Shown here one piece after another: positions 26,541 to 39,500 of a stretch of DNA of 64,000 bases. Location: NCBI GenBank assembly GCA_009617715.1, contig VTFK01000008.1:1860001-1924000 (forward strand), given 5' to 3'. How positions within the stretch are numbered: the first letter of the stretch is position 1; every line of letters starts with the position of its first letter. A program made the position numbers and the translations under genes. Source of the stretch: Plectrocnemia conspersa. Its lineage: Eukaryota; Arthropoda; Insecta; Trichoptera; Polycentropodidae. The notes beneath the pieces are model-generated. The model saw nothing but the letters and a program-made list of their open reading frames with translations. It was not told where the DNA came from and made no database searches.

Positions 26541-27331
26541 TTAAAAAATAATATATTACTAGAGTATTTTAATAAGAAATAAAGATGTACATAGATTTAA
26601 TATACTAATAAATATTTAACTAGATTTTTAAAATATATTTGACGATATTTTAGAGCAACGCGTATTTTTACTTAGGTTTTATCTATTTTAGATATTGTCT
26701 ACAATTATTATTCTTTTCAAAAATGATGACAATGAATATTTTTTGCAATAAAAAAATATTAATAATACATATTTACATAAAGTATGTCGCAAATAAAAAG
26801 TCAACATATATTTAATAATATTAAACTTTCCATTTTTATAAAATATATTACCAAGATAGTTTTGTCGTATTGAATTATGTAATACGAATAATTTATATTT
26901 TATTACTCAAAAAAATGTTTTATTTATACTACTATAATGTACTCAAAAAGGTAAGATTCAAGTTTAGTAATATATTATTTTTTTATAAAAAGCAGGCAAG
27001 TTGAATTTTTTCTTCATTACTTTAATATAATGATTAATATAAAAGATGTGATTTAAAAAGACTTTGGAATGTTTTTTATTGATATTTTTATATTTTTTAT
27101 AGGTACAATGCTTTTTTGTGTGTTGTATATATTTAATATTTTTTATTTAAAGAGATATCTTATTAGTGTATTATCAGTGCTTCTATTAAAATGGTTATTA
27201 TAACACAATAAAAATATTTACCGATATTGATATATTTATTTCTTTTATCAATTAGAAAATGTGTTTTACTTCTTGTTTAAATTTTCCGTGGCTATTTATG
27301 CGTATCTTTGCGTGACCAATGAATTTACCTA
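26541..27331. other. AT-rich spacer, nothing recognised
   Basis: Possible far-decayed LINE tail at the left end; otherwise featureless. Confidence 0.5.
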
Positions 27332-27860
27332 CTATAAACGTTTTATGAAAAAATAATGTTTTAATGGACGATGACATTGTCTACGTGTGTTTTCCACCTT
27401 ATCTACATCATAAATATTTAATTTATTGATAAAAAATATTACATTCATATGTGAAACGGTATCTATCACTCCGACAGCAATACTTCCGTCTTCAATATAA
27501 TTTATTACGTAGTAATTACGATTTGATTGAGCGTCGTCAAATTGATCCATCAGAGTCGGATGACCAAAATCACGTGCCGGCCACAATCAATCGAAATGAC
27601 CTCTGGACGTTTTGACACGTCTCGGAGCATATCCGTCATCGTTCTTCCGCCGACGGTTGTCAAAAGACATTGTTTTTGTGTGATACAACAATGACTGTCG
27701 ACAATATCAAAGGCTACTGCCGACCTTTGCCTACGTTGAAAAATCAAGGTGATAACAGTCGGTCCAGCCTTATATTGAACGACGTTCAATGAGACATTAC
27801 CGGTGGCGAATGTCGCAAGCCGACAATGGTGAATGACCACTACGTGATCGATATGTGCAA
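27332..27860. promoter_or_regulatory. GC-richer island with long minus-strand frames, nature unclear
   Basis: Composition is strikingly different from both flanks. Two overlapping minus-strand frames of 96 and 84 codons (27550-27840 and 27332-27586, the upper one containing GNVSLNVVQYKAGPTVITL) cover it, but no domain is recognised and the frames shift between them. The ACAAT/ATTGT word of HMG/Sox-type sites recurs at least five times between 27575 and 27825. A conserved enhancer is the more likely reading; a decayed coding exon or element is the alternative. Confidence 0.35.
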
Positions 27861-28312
27861 ACGTCCCATTGAATAAAAATATGTGATACAGATTAAGATT
27901 GCAATGATAATATCGATTATTCTACACATGTGATTGCAATAATAAGACGTTCCTAATTAGAACTTCATATTGCTTAGAGATATGCTATATAATTATTCGC
28001 CTACAATTCTACGCTGTGTATATTAAATAAATATATGATTTGTATGTATGTGTTACATGAACTTATTAATATAGAAAAGTACATTACAAACAAACATAGT
28101 AAGACTACTTTTTATCGACTCGTACTCTGTAGAATAGACAAAGCATTAATTAACAAAAAAAAAAACAGTAATTAGATTGAACTAAAATATACACATTATG
28201 TACATGAGGTATAAAAAAATGATTCATTAATATTCTTGAAGCACAGTTCCGATTTTATAAAATGCGTAACTGCTAGAAAATATAATTAATAGGTTCTATT
28301 TTTTTAATACAT
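27861..28312. other. AT-rich spacer, nothing recognised
   Basis: No frame or motif could be supported. Confidence 0.55.
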
Positions 28313-28513
28313 ATAAGATATTCTCTATGAGCTGATGTAGCTCATGATTAGAGAATTTTCAATGCCAAATGTTTGACATAGCTTGATTTTAATTAATCAA
28401 CACGATATGCTTCCGTAAGATTAGAAAAATCTAGGTAGACCTAATCTGTAATTATTAATCAAATCCCTATGGGTTCAAACCCAGATTTTTTCAATAACAT
28501 GTATCGCAATACC
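28313..28513. repeat. Dispersed SINE-like repeat, copy A
   Basis: About 200 bp homologous to 34774-34973. Shared blocks in order: ATAAGATATT, TAGCTCATGATTAGA, CGATTTTAAT/TGATTTTAAT, CACGATAT, AGATTAGRAAAATCTAGG, CTAATCT, TTCAAA, and CGCAATACC at the end. This copy holds TAGCTCATGATTAGAG, resembling a tRNA A box, and GGGTTCAAACCC, resembling a B box. The two boxes are about 130 bp apart, longer than in a tRNA, so a functional pol III promoter is doubtful. Homology of the two copies is directly visible; SINE class is inference. Confidence 0.7.
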
Positions 28514-31500
28514 TGCACTTTTGAATAAAACATAATCAGTAAAGAGCAATAAAAAAAATTTAAACGTTTCAGTAATTTTTGGTACTTATTGTACTTCACT
28601 ATAATATATTTTATAAATCCCATAGAAAAAAATTGACTTTTAAAAAATATTTTTAAAACAATGTTTTAAATGTTATTCGATATAAAAATAAGTTATATTT
28701 AAGAGTAATCCTTTCATTTATTGCAATATATGTATAGCATAATAACTCAAGGTAATGTAAAATAGAAAGAGCCAAATTTTACATATGCTCTATATTTTAC
28801 ACTATAATAATATTTTGCGCTCTATTTTATATATCATAATGTATTTTTAAATTCAGTAAAAATCTTATTAATAAAATAAGCATATGTTTTTATCATGATG
28901 ACTTAATAACGCAACTTTTCTCCAACCATCCTGATATATTTTACATTACATAGTTCCAAGAAAATTTGATTTTATACCCGGAAAAAGATCCTTCTTAGTA
29001 ATATTTAGGTGTTGTTAATGAATAAAAACATATGGCGCATTTAAAAGCAGCCTGTATATCTATTACGGTCAACATTGGATAAGCAAGAATAAAAATCGTA
29101 TAGACAGATAAACTTTGTTTGAAGTGCGGTTAAAGCATGTAAAAGATTAGATATTACAGGAATTTTAATTAAAATTTGTATTTCAAAAATCACTTAAATA
29201 ATATTTACTTGTCATTTGTATTCTTTCATTTTTCAACTGATTAAAGAAACTAAATTTTCAGCATTTGCAAAAATAAACACAATAATGGTGTGTTATCTGT
29301 CATAGACAGGTTTTTATCAACTATCTTAATAATATTGTAATAAAAATTAGTCTGTCTATGTATTTAGAGTTTTTCACAAACTGATTAACTATAGTTTATA
29401 TAGTGATTCATAAAATACAATTACTGTCTTATTAAATGTTAATTTATGTGTAAATAATACTGATTGGTTAATAGTGTTGTAATATAATACATTTATTGCG
29501 ATTTTTGCAGTGATATCAACGCACGGTATATCACAAAACTCACACTTTCATTATTTAACCATTAATTATATTTATTTATATTACAAGCTAATAAAAAAAT
29601 CTTACACCACATTTACCGACAGTTAAAATCGTAGCAAGGCTACCGAAGAAATAAATTCACAGTTAGTTCAGTGGACACTAAACTCTGAGACGTTCTCTAG
29701 CCTGTCGTTAAAATTGCACAGTTTTATTGTTTGATAGCCTTATTTTACGATTCATACTCTGGATGTTTTGACTTTATTGCCGGAATCATATGATTCAACA
29801 TTCACATGTATACACTTTTATGAGTACGTCGTGTCTTTGATCGCGTGATACGCTTAATAAACGATAATTGTATCTCCTTACAGCATTTCGCAAATGGCTT
29901 TTTAATTCGTCAATATATGTTGATATATGTCACAATCATAAATCAAATTTAAATAAGTTTTTTTGTTAATCTAATTTTTTATTGTATAAATCATAGATTT
30001 TTAAAAACTTTTTTAGTCTAAAAATATTTATAAAATTATAAATTAGTACATTTAAGTGACATATATTTACAAAAAAATATTATGTTTATAGTAGCGTGTC
30101 AAATTAAATTATCAACATTAAACAAGTAAGGTCGAGAACGCTCTAGATAAGATCTCGCGGAAGGTAAAGTTTAAGATAAAACGTACAGAATTAGATATAT
30201 TAGATAGATATAAATATGTGGAACACGTTTGTATAAGGTATGAAAGAACGTGTCTAAAATTATATCTTAGGAATTGATAAACATTGCACGTGACTTGTGG
30301 TAATAATTATTGTGTACAATAATCCTGTTTTTGCGATTAGAAACATTGTGTAATAAATATACAAATATGTTATTATATTTTTATTATTTATGAGAAATAA
30401 TATTTTTATGAGTTTGTTTTTACAAATTTTACAACTTAATTACAAAATAATTATAACAATATCTATTTATAATAACTTTTTCGCTTCTTTGTTTTTAAAG
30501 AAGACTTAAATAATTCATGTTTTTCCACATATATGTAGTATATACCAAATATTACATATGTATATTTTATAATTTTTTTAATTGGGTTTCTTACACATAA
30601 TAAAAACTTGTTTTCTTCACTAAATAATATTATTTCAATGCTAGAAAAATATTAAATTTATTAAAATACATCTGACTGTAAAACACAATATTTTTTAATT
30701 ATTATGTTTTTTGATACACAAATTATAATGAATTTTTAATTATTATTCTCTCTGTATTTTAAAAAATTATAGTAATTTGCATCTGAAATTGAATATTAAG
30801 TCTAAAAAAATGTAATTTATATTATGATGGTATCATATTAAAATTGCGTATTATTGTACCTCGATTAAAGGTCGTTTCAGAAGTAAGTAATAATTTAATC
30901 ATTTGACTCTCAGTCTTTTTTAACTCGTGGAATTTAATAGTACATTTTGTTTTTATACATTCATAAAAATTACATAAAATAAAAATACAATTAAATAAAT
31001 AATAAAAAATGGTACCAGATAAATTGTATACGTTTATATGTTTTCCAAGAATACATCATAAAGAATGATTCATTATGAATCCAGTATTAAAATAATTGAT
31101 CGATTATAACGAATTTCGTTTACATAAATATGTATATGCAAAATAAAACCCAAGTGGAAAATATGTTGCTATTTTAGTATTTAATTTCAAATAGTTTTGA
31201 TTTTGATCCTAAAATGTATGTAATAGATCTGAACATCTTTCTGTTTTCCTTACTTGATTTTTTTTAAGGTAATAAGATTCATGCAATATCTGGACATTAT
31301 TTAATTGAAATAGCAACCATTGAATTCTTGTAGAACCAGTGCTGAAATATCGACATATGTATCCGCACTTACATATATGTTTGAATTGATATTATTACTG
31401 AAACTGATATATATAGCACCTATCTCATCCTTTGCTCCTTATAGTAATCCAGATACAACAACACTACGTTTTTGTATTAAGATATATCAAATATAGTGCG

Positions 31501-33094
31501 TAACATTATATTTTATGTGTATACTATTTTATTTTTATTATTTTCCTTTTTTAAGTATTTATTATTGTTTGTATAAAAGCCATAATGAAGCATTTGGAGA
31601 AACCTGTTAAATCATGATGGTCAGATTTGTCATAAAAAATAAATATTTTTATTACTTATTAAAGGTATAGTTATCAGAGAAAGAATGGTTAATGTATTAA
31701 TTTCTTATAAAATTACATAAATAGTTTTGTTAAAATAAATGGTTTATTGTTTACTTTAAAGTTAAATTATTATATACACATAGATGTTTTAGATGCTGCA
31801 TAGAATTAACTATGAGATTAGCATTAATCTTTCAAGTCAACTTCTGTCACGTTTAGTGACTGTCATTGTGATTTATTATTTATCAAGACATAGACAAAGC
31901 TATATGGGAAATATAGCAACTTGAAGCAAAAAAGAATATTGTTAGGATTCTAGAAATAAACGAATTCTTGTCTTTAATGTATTAAAATGTGTGACAACCA
32001 AAGATTTTTATGGTTTAAAATTCATCAAAAGCATAATAAATTAGGTACAATTTGAGAACTTAACTTTATATAAATATTACTAAAAACCGTACGAAATATC
32101 GCACAAGATGATCGACTTTATTATTAGGATCGCATTTTTCTTTAACGATTCATCAATTATTCGTGTCCTCTATGCTACTTTAATTCAAAGCGTTCTTTAA
32201 TTATGAAATATATTTTGGAATTCCCGATTACCTAAATATAAAAGGTTTTTAAAATACCTTTATATAAAAATATTTGTATCCAAGCACCTCTCTTTTAGGA
32301 GTGTTGGGATACGATTCGCTATTCGTATGTCGCTAAACATTTCTTCAAATTACTGAAGGGTGCTGCTCGAAGAATTTTAGTTTTAGATTACCGAACTTCT
32401 TCGAGAATTACGATCGCGTCCTCTTTATTGCCTGTTGAAGTCAAAACGTACACACTAACCAACTCGCATATGACTGTCGTCATCCTGCTTCTTAATTCAC
32501 TGGAATTGCACATTGCTCTATTTAAGCTGTTTTTCTTAATATATAATTTGTATTATTTTTGATTATCGTACCGCATTTGGGTAACCTATTCTGTCACAAT
32601 AGTCTCAAAATAAATCAATAAATATTTGAGGTGATAAAAGCTGGTAAAAGAGATTTTAGTGAAACAGAAAAATAGAAGGACATACTTCAGTATTCATTTA
32701 TGTATACATTTTTAATAAATCACACTGTATATTGCTTTGTATAATAATACAAAAAAAATATTTAATGCGTAACATAAAAACATTATTACTGCACAAGTTC
32801 AGCGCAGCTGGATTTCGCAAGATTTATTTCGCAGCAGCAACATGCAGATTCGAATCAAACAAAAACGCGGCACGCAAATAAGTCAAGTTCAAAGCTATGT
32901 GTTTATATTATTACTGCATAATGTATTCACCCACGTGCATAATTTGCTTGTTGCTCACACAATTTCTTATGTGTATTATTTTAACGCATTGACCACACAC
33001 TACGGTAGTTTATGGTGATTGTTAGGCTCCATTATGATAATGATGTTGATGTTGAACGCACTTCGATTGTGGGCCAAGAGAAAAATGACGCTTT
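28514..33094. other. AT-rich, intron-like stretch without a recognisable gene
   Basis: No gene recognised. GC-richer patches with no open frame lie near 29.64-29.86, 32.28-32.52 and 32.79-32.9 kb, candidates for conserved non-coding elements. A donor-like GGAAG|GTAAAG at about 30161 has no matching acceptor or frame. Confidence 0.55.
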
Positions 33095-33114
33095 AGACGT
33101 CATAGTGACGTCAC
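33095..33114. promoter_or_regulatory. Paired CRE sites
   Basis: GACGTCAT (33096-33103) is followed within two bases by the palindrome GTGACGTCAC (33105-33114), the same decamer seen at 63517-63526. These are established CREB/ATF-type sites; use here is not shown. Confidence 0.35.
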
Positions 33115-33435
33115 TGTTAACTTAATTATTAGTAGAGATAAATTTTGGGATGATGTTTACTGTATTGTGTTTATCAATAGCCTTGAAGGTGTGTGATCTA
33201 TATCGCAATATTTATGGCTTGAAGTGTTTAATTGATTAGCTCTATTTTTGAGCGATATTGCTTTAATTTACTTACCATAGATATGCTTTGAGAAGCAATC
33301 TCCAAAATAATAATTAATAGTAAATATTTTAAGAAAACTTTACAACCCTCTAAATACGATTAGTTTAATTAAATTATTTAAAGTAAATCGCAAAGCTTTT
33401 TGCTCTTCCTGTGAAGTGAACAATTATGGAGTTGT

Positions 33436-33479
33436 ATAATTATATGTCCGACATTCCATAATTATATGTTCGACATATA
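33436..33479. repeat. 22 bp tandem duplication
   Basis: ATAATTATATGTCCGACATT and its near copy ATAATTATATGTTCGACATA stand side by side (33436-33457, 33458-33479). Confidence 0.85.
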
Positions 33480-34024
33480 GAGAACATTATTATTATTCTT
33501 GACCACATAATTTTAATTTATAGTTTATATTGCCTCTCAATAGAACAATTATAATTAGATTATTTTTGATTATAATTTAATTGTTATGCATGTGGTACAT
33601 TCATAGACCCTGCTCTACTTAAAATAATCGTTTTAATGTCTATTAACATTTATTATTTTTGACAAATTGTAATCTCAGGAATTAAGACCGTTTAATTCAA
33701 GTGTTTTTATAATTTGAGATGAATTTTGCATTTATGTTTATTTATGATAAAATTATTTTAATACTTTTTTATATAAAATCTGTAGATGCATTTTAAAAAT
33801 AATTTGCTTAAAAAAATGTACATATAGTAATTTGATAATATTATGTACAATTATTTTATATATATTGCTCAATTTTCTACTTTATAAATCATATCGCTTT
33901 GTATGAACGATGTATTATAATACACATAAACAAAGGAAATATATTTAAATATAATTAATAAAAATAAAAATAGAGTTGGCACAATGATTTTCAAACATCC
34001 GTTAATGAATTCTTTTGTTGTCGA

Positions 34025-34343
34025 CCAATGAAAAATAAGCATTCATATATAAAACAAGATGGACGACATCAACATGACAACGGTTTTAAATAATTATTAT
34101 TTATAACAAAATTTTGCTACGCTACAATATTTTTTCATTAATTCGTCATGTGCGTTCGTCATATTCGATTTGACTGAATACAAATTAACTAGGTATGTTA
34201 TAACTATGAAAATAAACTATATACATAATGTGTGTAAGGATTATAAGAATACATTTATTAAACTAGATAAACAATCATGAAACAATCTTCGTAACGAAAT
34301 CTTCAAATTTTGAATTCCCGTCGACGGGCTCCGAGGCCGAAAA
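34025..34343 (+). promoter_or_regulatory. Candidate promoter and first exon (CCAAT, TATA, donor)
   Basis: CCAAT (34025-34029) and TATATAAAA (34046-34054) are spaced as in a small core promoter, predicting a start near 34075-34080. The sequence then runs to a donor AAA|GTGAGT at 34344. The last 60 bp are GC-rich, with a 12 bp palindrome CCCGTCGACGGG. A frame to the donor contains HETIFVTKSSNFEFPSTGSE but has no ATG and starts after a TAG. A 15-codon ATG frame (MDDINMTT...) begins near 34069. Most simply this is an untranslated first exon. Confidence 0.33.
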
Positions 34344-34773
34344 GTGAGTTTTTTCTTTTATAATACATAAACATTATCATTGCTTCCGATTTAATGCACG
34401 TATACGTTAGATTTTACTGAACTAGGTACGTTTTAAACGTGAACATGTAATATATACGTATGAAGATTGAGGTTAATGTCGATCAAACCATATAAATGGT
34501 AATAAAACGTATTTTTTTATCTATTGATATACTATCTTTCACGACGATTAGAAAATCAGTCAAATTGGAATAGTCTTATCTCAATATTTTTTATGTATTA
34601 TATTTATTTTAATTAATAAATCATTTTTGTTTTGTATAATATGTAAGGTAATTGATATGTAATTTCACTAAATAATATATTAATTTATATTGTTTTATTA
34701 ACATTTAAGCAACATGAATTAAATAAAATACAGCCAATATATTGAATAATATTGATATTTAAAAATACTTTCT

Positions 34774-34973
34774 ATAAGATATTTTTTATGAATAGCTCAT
34801 TATTAGATAATTTTTCATACCTAATGTGTACGACCTAGCTCGATTTTAATAAATTATCACGATATACATCTGTGAGATTAGGAAAATCTAGGATCTAATC
34901 TAAAATTATAAAATTAAAATAAATTTGACATAAGAGCGATTCAAAACTAATTTTCGCAATACCCCTGAAAATC
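34774..34973. repeat. Dispersed SINE-like repeat, copy B
   Basis: Same orientation as copy A at 28313-28513 and more decayed. The B-box-like element has become GCGATTCAAAACTAAT, and the stretch between TAGCTCATTATTAGA and CGCAATACC keeps AGATTAGGAAAATCTAGG. No target duplication could be recognised for either copy. Confidence 0.7.
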
Positions 34974-35329
34974 TCTTTATAGTGTATACTTTATGTTATA
35001 GAAATCAGGAATATAGTTATCACAAGATAGAACATATATTATATAGCAATTTATCTTACACATCCAAGTGCGATTTTTTGCTCAAGATAAATACAATTAA
35101 GGTAGTTTGTTTTGTTCTAATATAATTTTCTTAATCGTTCCTTAAACTGATTTTAAATCACAAGATGAATCAGCATTTTTACGAATTGGCTACAGTCTCA
35201 TTGTTGTTGAATAATTTAGAGCCATAAGAGATGACTAAAAACCACTACTACCGAAGCGGAACAGTCTATAGAATTAACGATAAAAAATAGATAGTTTGGA
35301 CCGGGATGATGATTGAGAATCTCACTTAC

Positions 35330-35484
35330 CTTGATGATGATGATGAGACATACGGTTGCCAATTGGATCCTGTCAATTGAGGTTTAGCAGTGGACGAGAT
35401 GCGGCGGGACGTGAGATGAATTATTCCATCATCATCATCCTCGTGATCCGTGGGTGGACTCGAATCATCTTCGAGAATGTTCCG
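35330..35484 (-). other. Candidate minus-strand exon with perfect donor and acidic open frame
   Basis: Read on the minus strand, the segment ends at a perfect donor, CATCAAG|GTAAGTGAG (GT at 35329-35328). A single frame stays open for 51 codons up to the donor, beginning after a TAA at 35487-35485. It contains EDDSSPPTDHEDDDDGIIHL and ends QPYVSSSSS, rich in Asp and Ser, partly from GAT/TCA triplet runs. No Met occurs in the frame and no pyrimidine-rich acceptor is visible upstream. A TATATAAGG lies about 80 bases upstream (about 35567). It may be an untranslated first exon of an antisense transcript, or a coding exon with a non-canonical acceptor. It is divergent from the + strand exon at 36.5 kb. 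Confidence 0.4.
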
Positions 35485-36337
35485 TTACATATATTATATC
35501 TTTGTGTATGTTTGTGATGAAATATTTTATGGTTGTAAATATGATCTATTGAATAGCATTTCTGCCTTATATACATATATATGTATTATATAATTCTATC
35601 GTTAATAACAATTAGTTGAGCTTTTTTATATGATTTTAATTCGTCCTTAAAATCTTTTATTTATATATATTTTCTTAATAGTATCGAATTTCCTTATCTT
35701 TCTGTAGTTTTTTATTTATTTTTTGAAGTGCATTGCAATACAGTTTGAGAGCCAGTGTCAACTCAATTATCATCAATTCGGCGACGTTCTCTCGATCGTT
35801 TGTGATGTTGGTCAGTGTTCAAGAGTATATCTCCTGTTCAAGATTGACGACTTATTTTTATTTATCAATACTAAGATGCGTCTTCGAAAATTACGATATT
35901 ATTAAATATTTATTTTTCGTCTAAACCTCTTAAATATTGAATAAAAAAATATTTATATTAAATTGTATTTATATTTATTATAAAAATATATACTTCATAT
36001 TTAAAATCATACTGTATATTAAATCAATAGTTTGTATATGTGTTGACTTATATGTTTACATATTTTATCACTATTTTTAAACTTATTTTTTAGATAGTAC
36101 GATTATTTGCATGAATATAAAAACTCTCTTTATTAGCTTGATTATATTAAAGTAATAAGTATAATATACAATTGATCGCAATCGACAATAGTGTGCAATA
36201 CTTATAATCGTTTATCAGTTGTATATAATTGTTAAATCAGTAATTAATCAAAGTTGATACCATTGTTAGAGCGTTATCGCGAAAGGTTACGCGAAATTAT
36301 CTATCCAAGATTAAATTCCAATCGTCGGAAAATTCAT

Positions 36338-36507
36338 TCAGTCTAAGTTCGTACCCCTATCTTGACCGGACCGTTATGTGTTAAATTTGCTTAAAAAAAT
36401 GAAAACGCTAATATTTCGCCATCTGAGATTAGTGCACCTCATTATAAAGTGATCACAAAAGAGACTTTTAGTTCGTTAATAAATCGTTCATAGTGCAATA
36501 TCAAAAA
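36338..36507 (+). promoter_or_regulatory. Putative core promoter and 5'UTR of the + strand gene
   Basis: An arthropod initiator-like TTCAGTCT places +1 at about 36340. No TATA is seen at -30. A GGACC lies at +29 to +33, one base out of register for a downstream promoter element. The region is GC-richer than its flanks and leads to the ATG at 36508. The start site is inferred from motif and position only. Confidence 0.4.
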
Positions 36508-36594
36508 ATGATCAACAAAAGATCGGCGACCTCGCGAGGGTCGGGAAAATCAACAATAACGACCACGAGGACAACTCCGGCGATGGGAGCCAAG
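36508..36594 (+). CDS. First coding exon of an unidentified + strand gene
   Basis: ATG in good insect context (AAAAAATGATC) opens 29 codons, starting MINKRSATSRGSG and ending TPAMGAK, directly followed by a donor AAG|GTAAAT at 36595, phase 0. The peptide is basic and rich in Ser, Thr and Arg, with no signal peptide or membrane segment. This suggests a cytoplasmic or nuclear N terminus, often disordered and isoform-specific. GC content drops sharply after the donor. Joining to 40634 and 44269 keeps the frame open. The family is not recognised. The exon call rests on start context, composition change, donor and frame continuity. Confidence 0.6.
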
Positions 36595-39500
36595 GTAAAT
36601 CCGATCTTCCGCATGATCAATTCGGGTTATTAACACAAGGATCTGGGCATGATCGGTCAGATGTGACTAAATCCTTGGACTTGTTAATCTAACGTATAAC
36701 CAAGAATTCGCACTCGATTCTGTGACTTGGGTAAACATACTATAAGTTTGTTTTATTACTAGTAGTTTTTTTATATGTGCATTTGGTAAATGTATTTGTT
36801 TTATCATATCAAATTTTAATTTAAAACAATCTTTAGTTGAACACCTGTACATCTGTTTATTATCATTCGAGAGAATCGTGTTTTACTCGTGTATTGTGTT
36901 TATTTTGAAAATATTTGTTGAAAACATGTGTGTACAAAAAAAGATTATGCATATTACTATGTAATTTTGATATATATTTAAAATGCAAATTTAAATTTAG
37001 AATTGAATACAAATAACATTTAACCTTCGTTTACCTTTCAAAGAAGAAACTTTTATTAAGTTTAATGGTTTATATCTACAGGTTGCATGTATACGTACAC
37101 AAAAAAAAATGTAAGTGTTTTAAATTTTAATCCTTCCAAAGGCAACTGTGTCGTGCCCAAAATAATTTATATTTTCTGAACCCTTTTTGAATAACACGAT
37201 GAAACAATTTTCTGTATTTTATTTTGATTTGGTAATTCCTAACCATTTTACCTATAATTTTCAAAATACTAAAATTCTTCGTAAAATCTGTTAATCCATA
37301 AAGTATAATATTTTTTTTTTTTTAATATATATGTATTTGTAAACATATATTGATATCCAATACTAAAATTAATTAAAAAATAAAATAATATAGTTATACG
37401 TAAATATATGACAAACTATATAACTAATATATAGGAATGTTTTAATGAGATTTAAACAATTATTGATTCTCTATATTTTCGTCATAATGAAAATATGTAT
37501 GATTATAAAATACAATATTTTTATAGTCAAACTTCTAATATGTAAATTCTATTTATTCTAGTTATATCTTGCGGTTAAATAAATGTTATAAAAAATACAT
37601 AAAATAATTCGGTAATGCTATTGAAAATATTTTATTAATTTCTGAGAGTATTCTCATCTCACATCAATACATAATTATATTGATATTTGTATTTACAGAT
37701 TTTATCCACGAATTATGATTATTCTATATATGATATTTTTATTTTTTTAATTGTTAACCAGAAATTGGCAAATATATTGGAATTTCCTGGTTTTTTTACG
37801 GGTAATATCGGCAAAAAAAATATTTCATTTAATTATATTTCATATGAAAATCTGTATTAATAATATCTTCACCTATAAGGTAATTGTATTTTAGATTTAC
37901 TTTCAAATGATAAAAAAACATAAAGCAATTTTATATTTAATAATAATTAAGAATAAGTGAAATATATTATTAAAATTCAGAAAATGATTATTTTACGAGA
38001 ATATGTAGATATAGTGTTATATTTATTTTAAATTATATTTCCTTCAAACATAATATAATTCAATAATGTTTATAAGTTATTTATACAATTAGTAATTATT
38101 TTGCATTTTCAAATATAATATAATTATAATCATTTAATACGATTATTTATTTATCCAAAATGTTTTCATATTCTGAAATATTTAGTTATTCCATAACTAG
38201 TAAAATATAAGATTAAAACATCTTATTTTAAAAAATAGTTTTAATTTTTTTTATTAAAGTAAGTTCTAAATATTATTAAGTAGATGTATTCATATTTAAA
38301 ATATTTTTTTTCAAAGATGAGATCATTTTTAATATATAGTATATAATATTTGTATATAATTCTCAACCATATTTTCCATTTTCATATATAATATTTCAAC
38401 CATAATAATTTTAGAAGATCTTAGCAATATAATACATATAAATTGCCTAATCATAAATGTTTTATTAATCTTTAAGTACTTAAAATGTTTTAAAATTCCA
38501 TAAAAATATTTAAAAAATGCTTAGAAAATTTTAGTTTTTTGAGAATGCTGATACCTTATAACGTAACATACATGTATTTATATATATGATATAAGATTTT
38601 TGTCTTTAAGATAAGACAATTTAATGATATATTTTATTATAATTCTGAACTTAAAATTTGTTTTTTATATTGCATTTAACATTTAAAAATATCTTAACAT
38701 TAAAAGCTATCTACATATTTTTTCATCCTAAACGTTTTTATAATTCTAAAGTATCTAAAAATGAAAAAATAAATTTGCATAAAACATTCTAAAGTTGTTT
38801 AATAACTAATAAAAAAATAAGATTATAGCATCTTCCACAATAAACTTTCAAAATATATTTTAATATACATAGTATAGAAAATTTTCGTTTTTTTAGAATA
38901 TTATTTCTCCATATTTTAATCATTTTAGAAGATTTTCGCATTAAAATAGATATACCTTTCATCATACATGTTTTAATAATTCAAGTACTTAAGAATGTAT
39001 TAAAATTGCATAAAAATATTTTATAACTAATGAAAAAGAGATTAAAACATCTTCGTCAATAAGCTTTAGAAATGTGTGAATAATTTTCAGAATTTTTTTT
39101 TCCCCCCACAAATATATTATTATTAATTTTATAATATTTTAATATGAATATTTACAAAAAAAATAATAATCATATTGCTTTTATAATCATTTTTAATGTT
39201 TTCCTAAAAATTAGTTCTTTATTTGAAATATTTTCTTGAAATATTTAAAATATATAAAAAATGCAATAAATAATTCAGGTTATTTTTTCATGCAAGATTA
39301 AAAAAATTATGCTCATAAACATTTAAGGAATATGTTAATAGTTTTAAAATATTTTTTTTCTGGATATTTATTCTTAAATTTATTTTATAAAGAAAACAAT
39401 ATATTCGTTGATTTTTGATCGATTTTGCTATGAAAAATATTTTTAATTGCAAAAGCATTTTTAATATTACAGTGATAATAATATTTTTATAAAAAACTGC

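Noticed and set aside
28466..28480. GGGTTCAAACCC as a possible tRNA T-arm
   Set aside because: No acceptor stem or cloverleaf can be formed, and the A-box-like word is about 130 bp away; better explained by the dispersed repeat.
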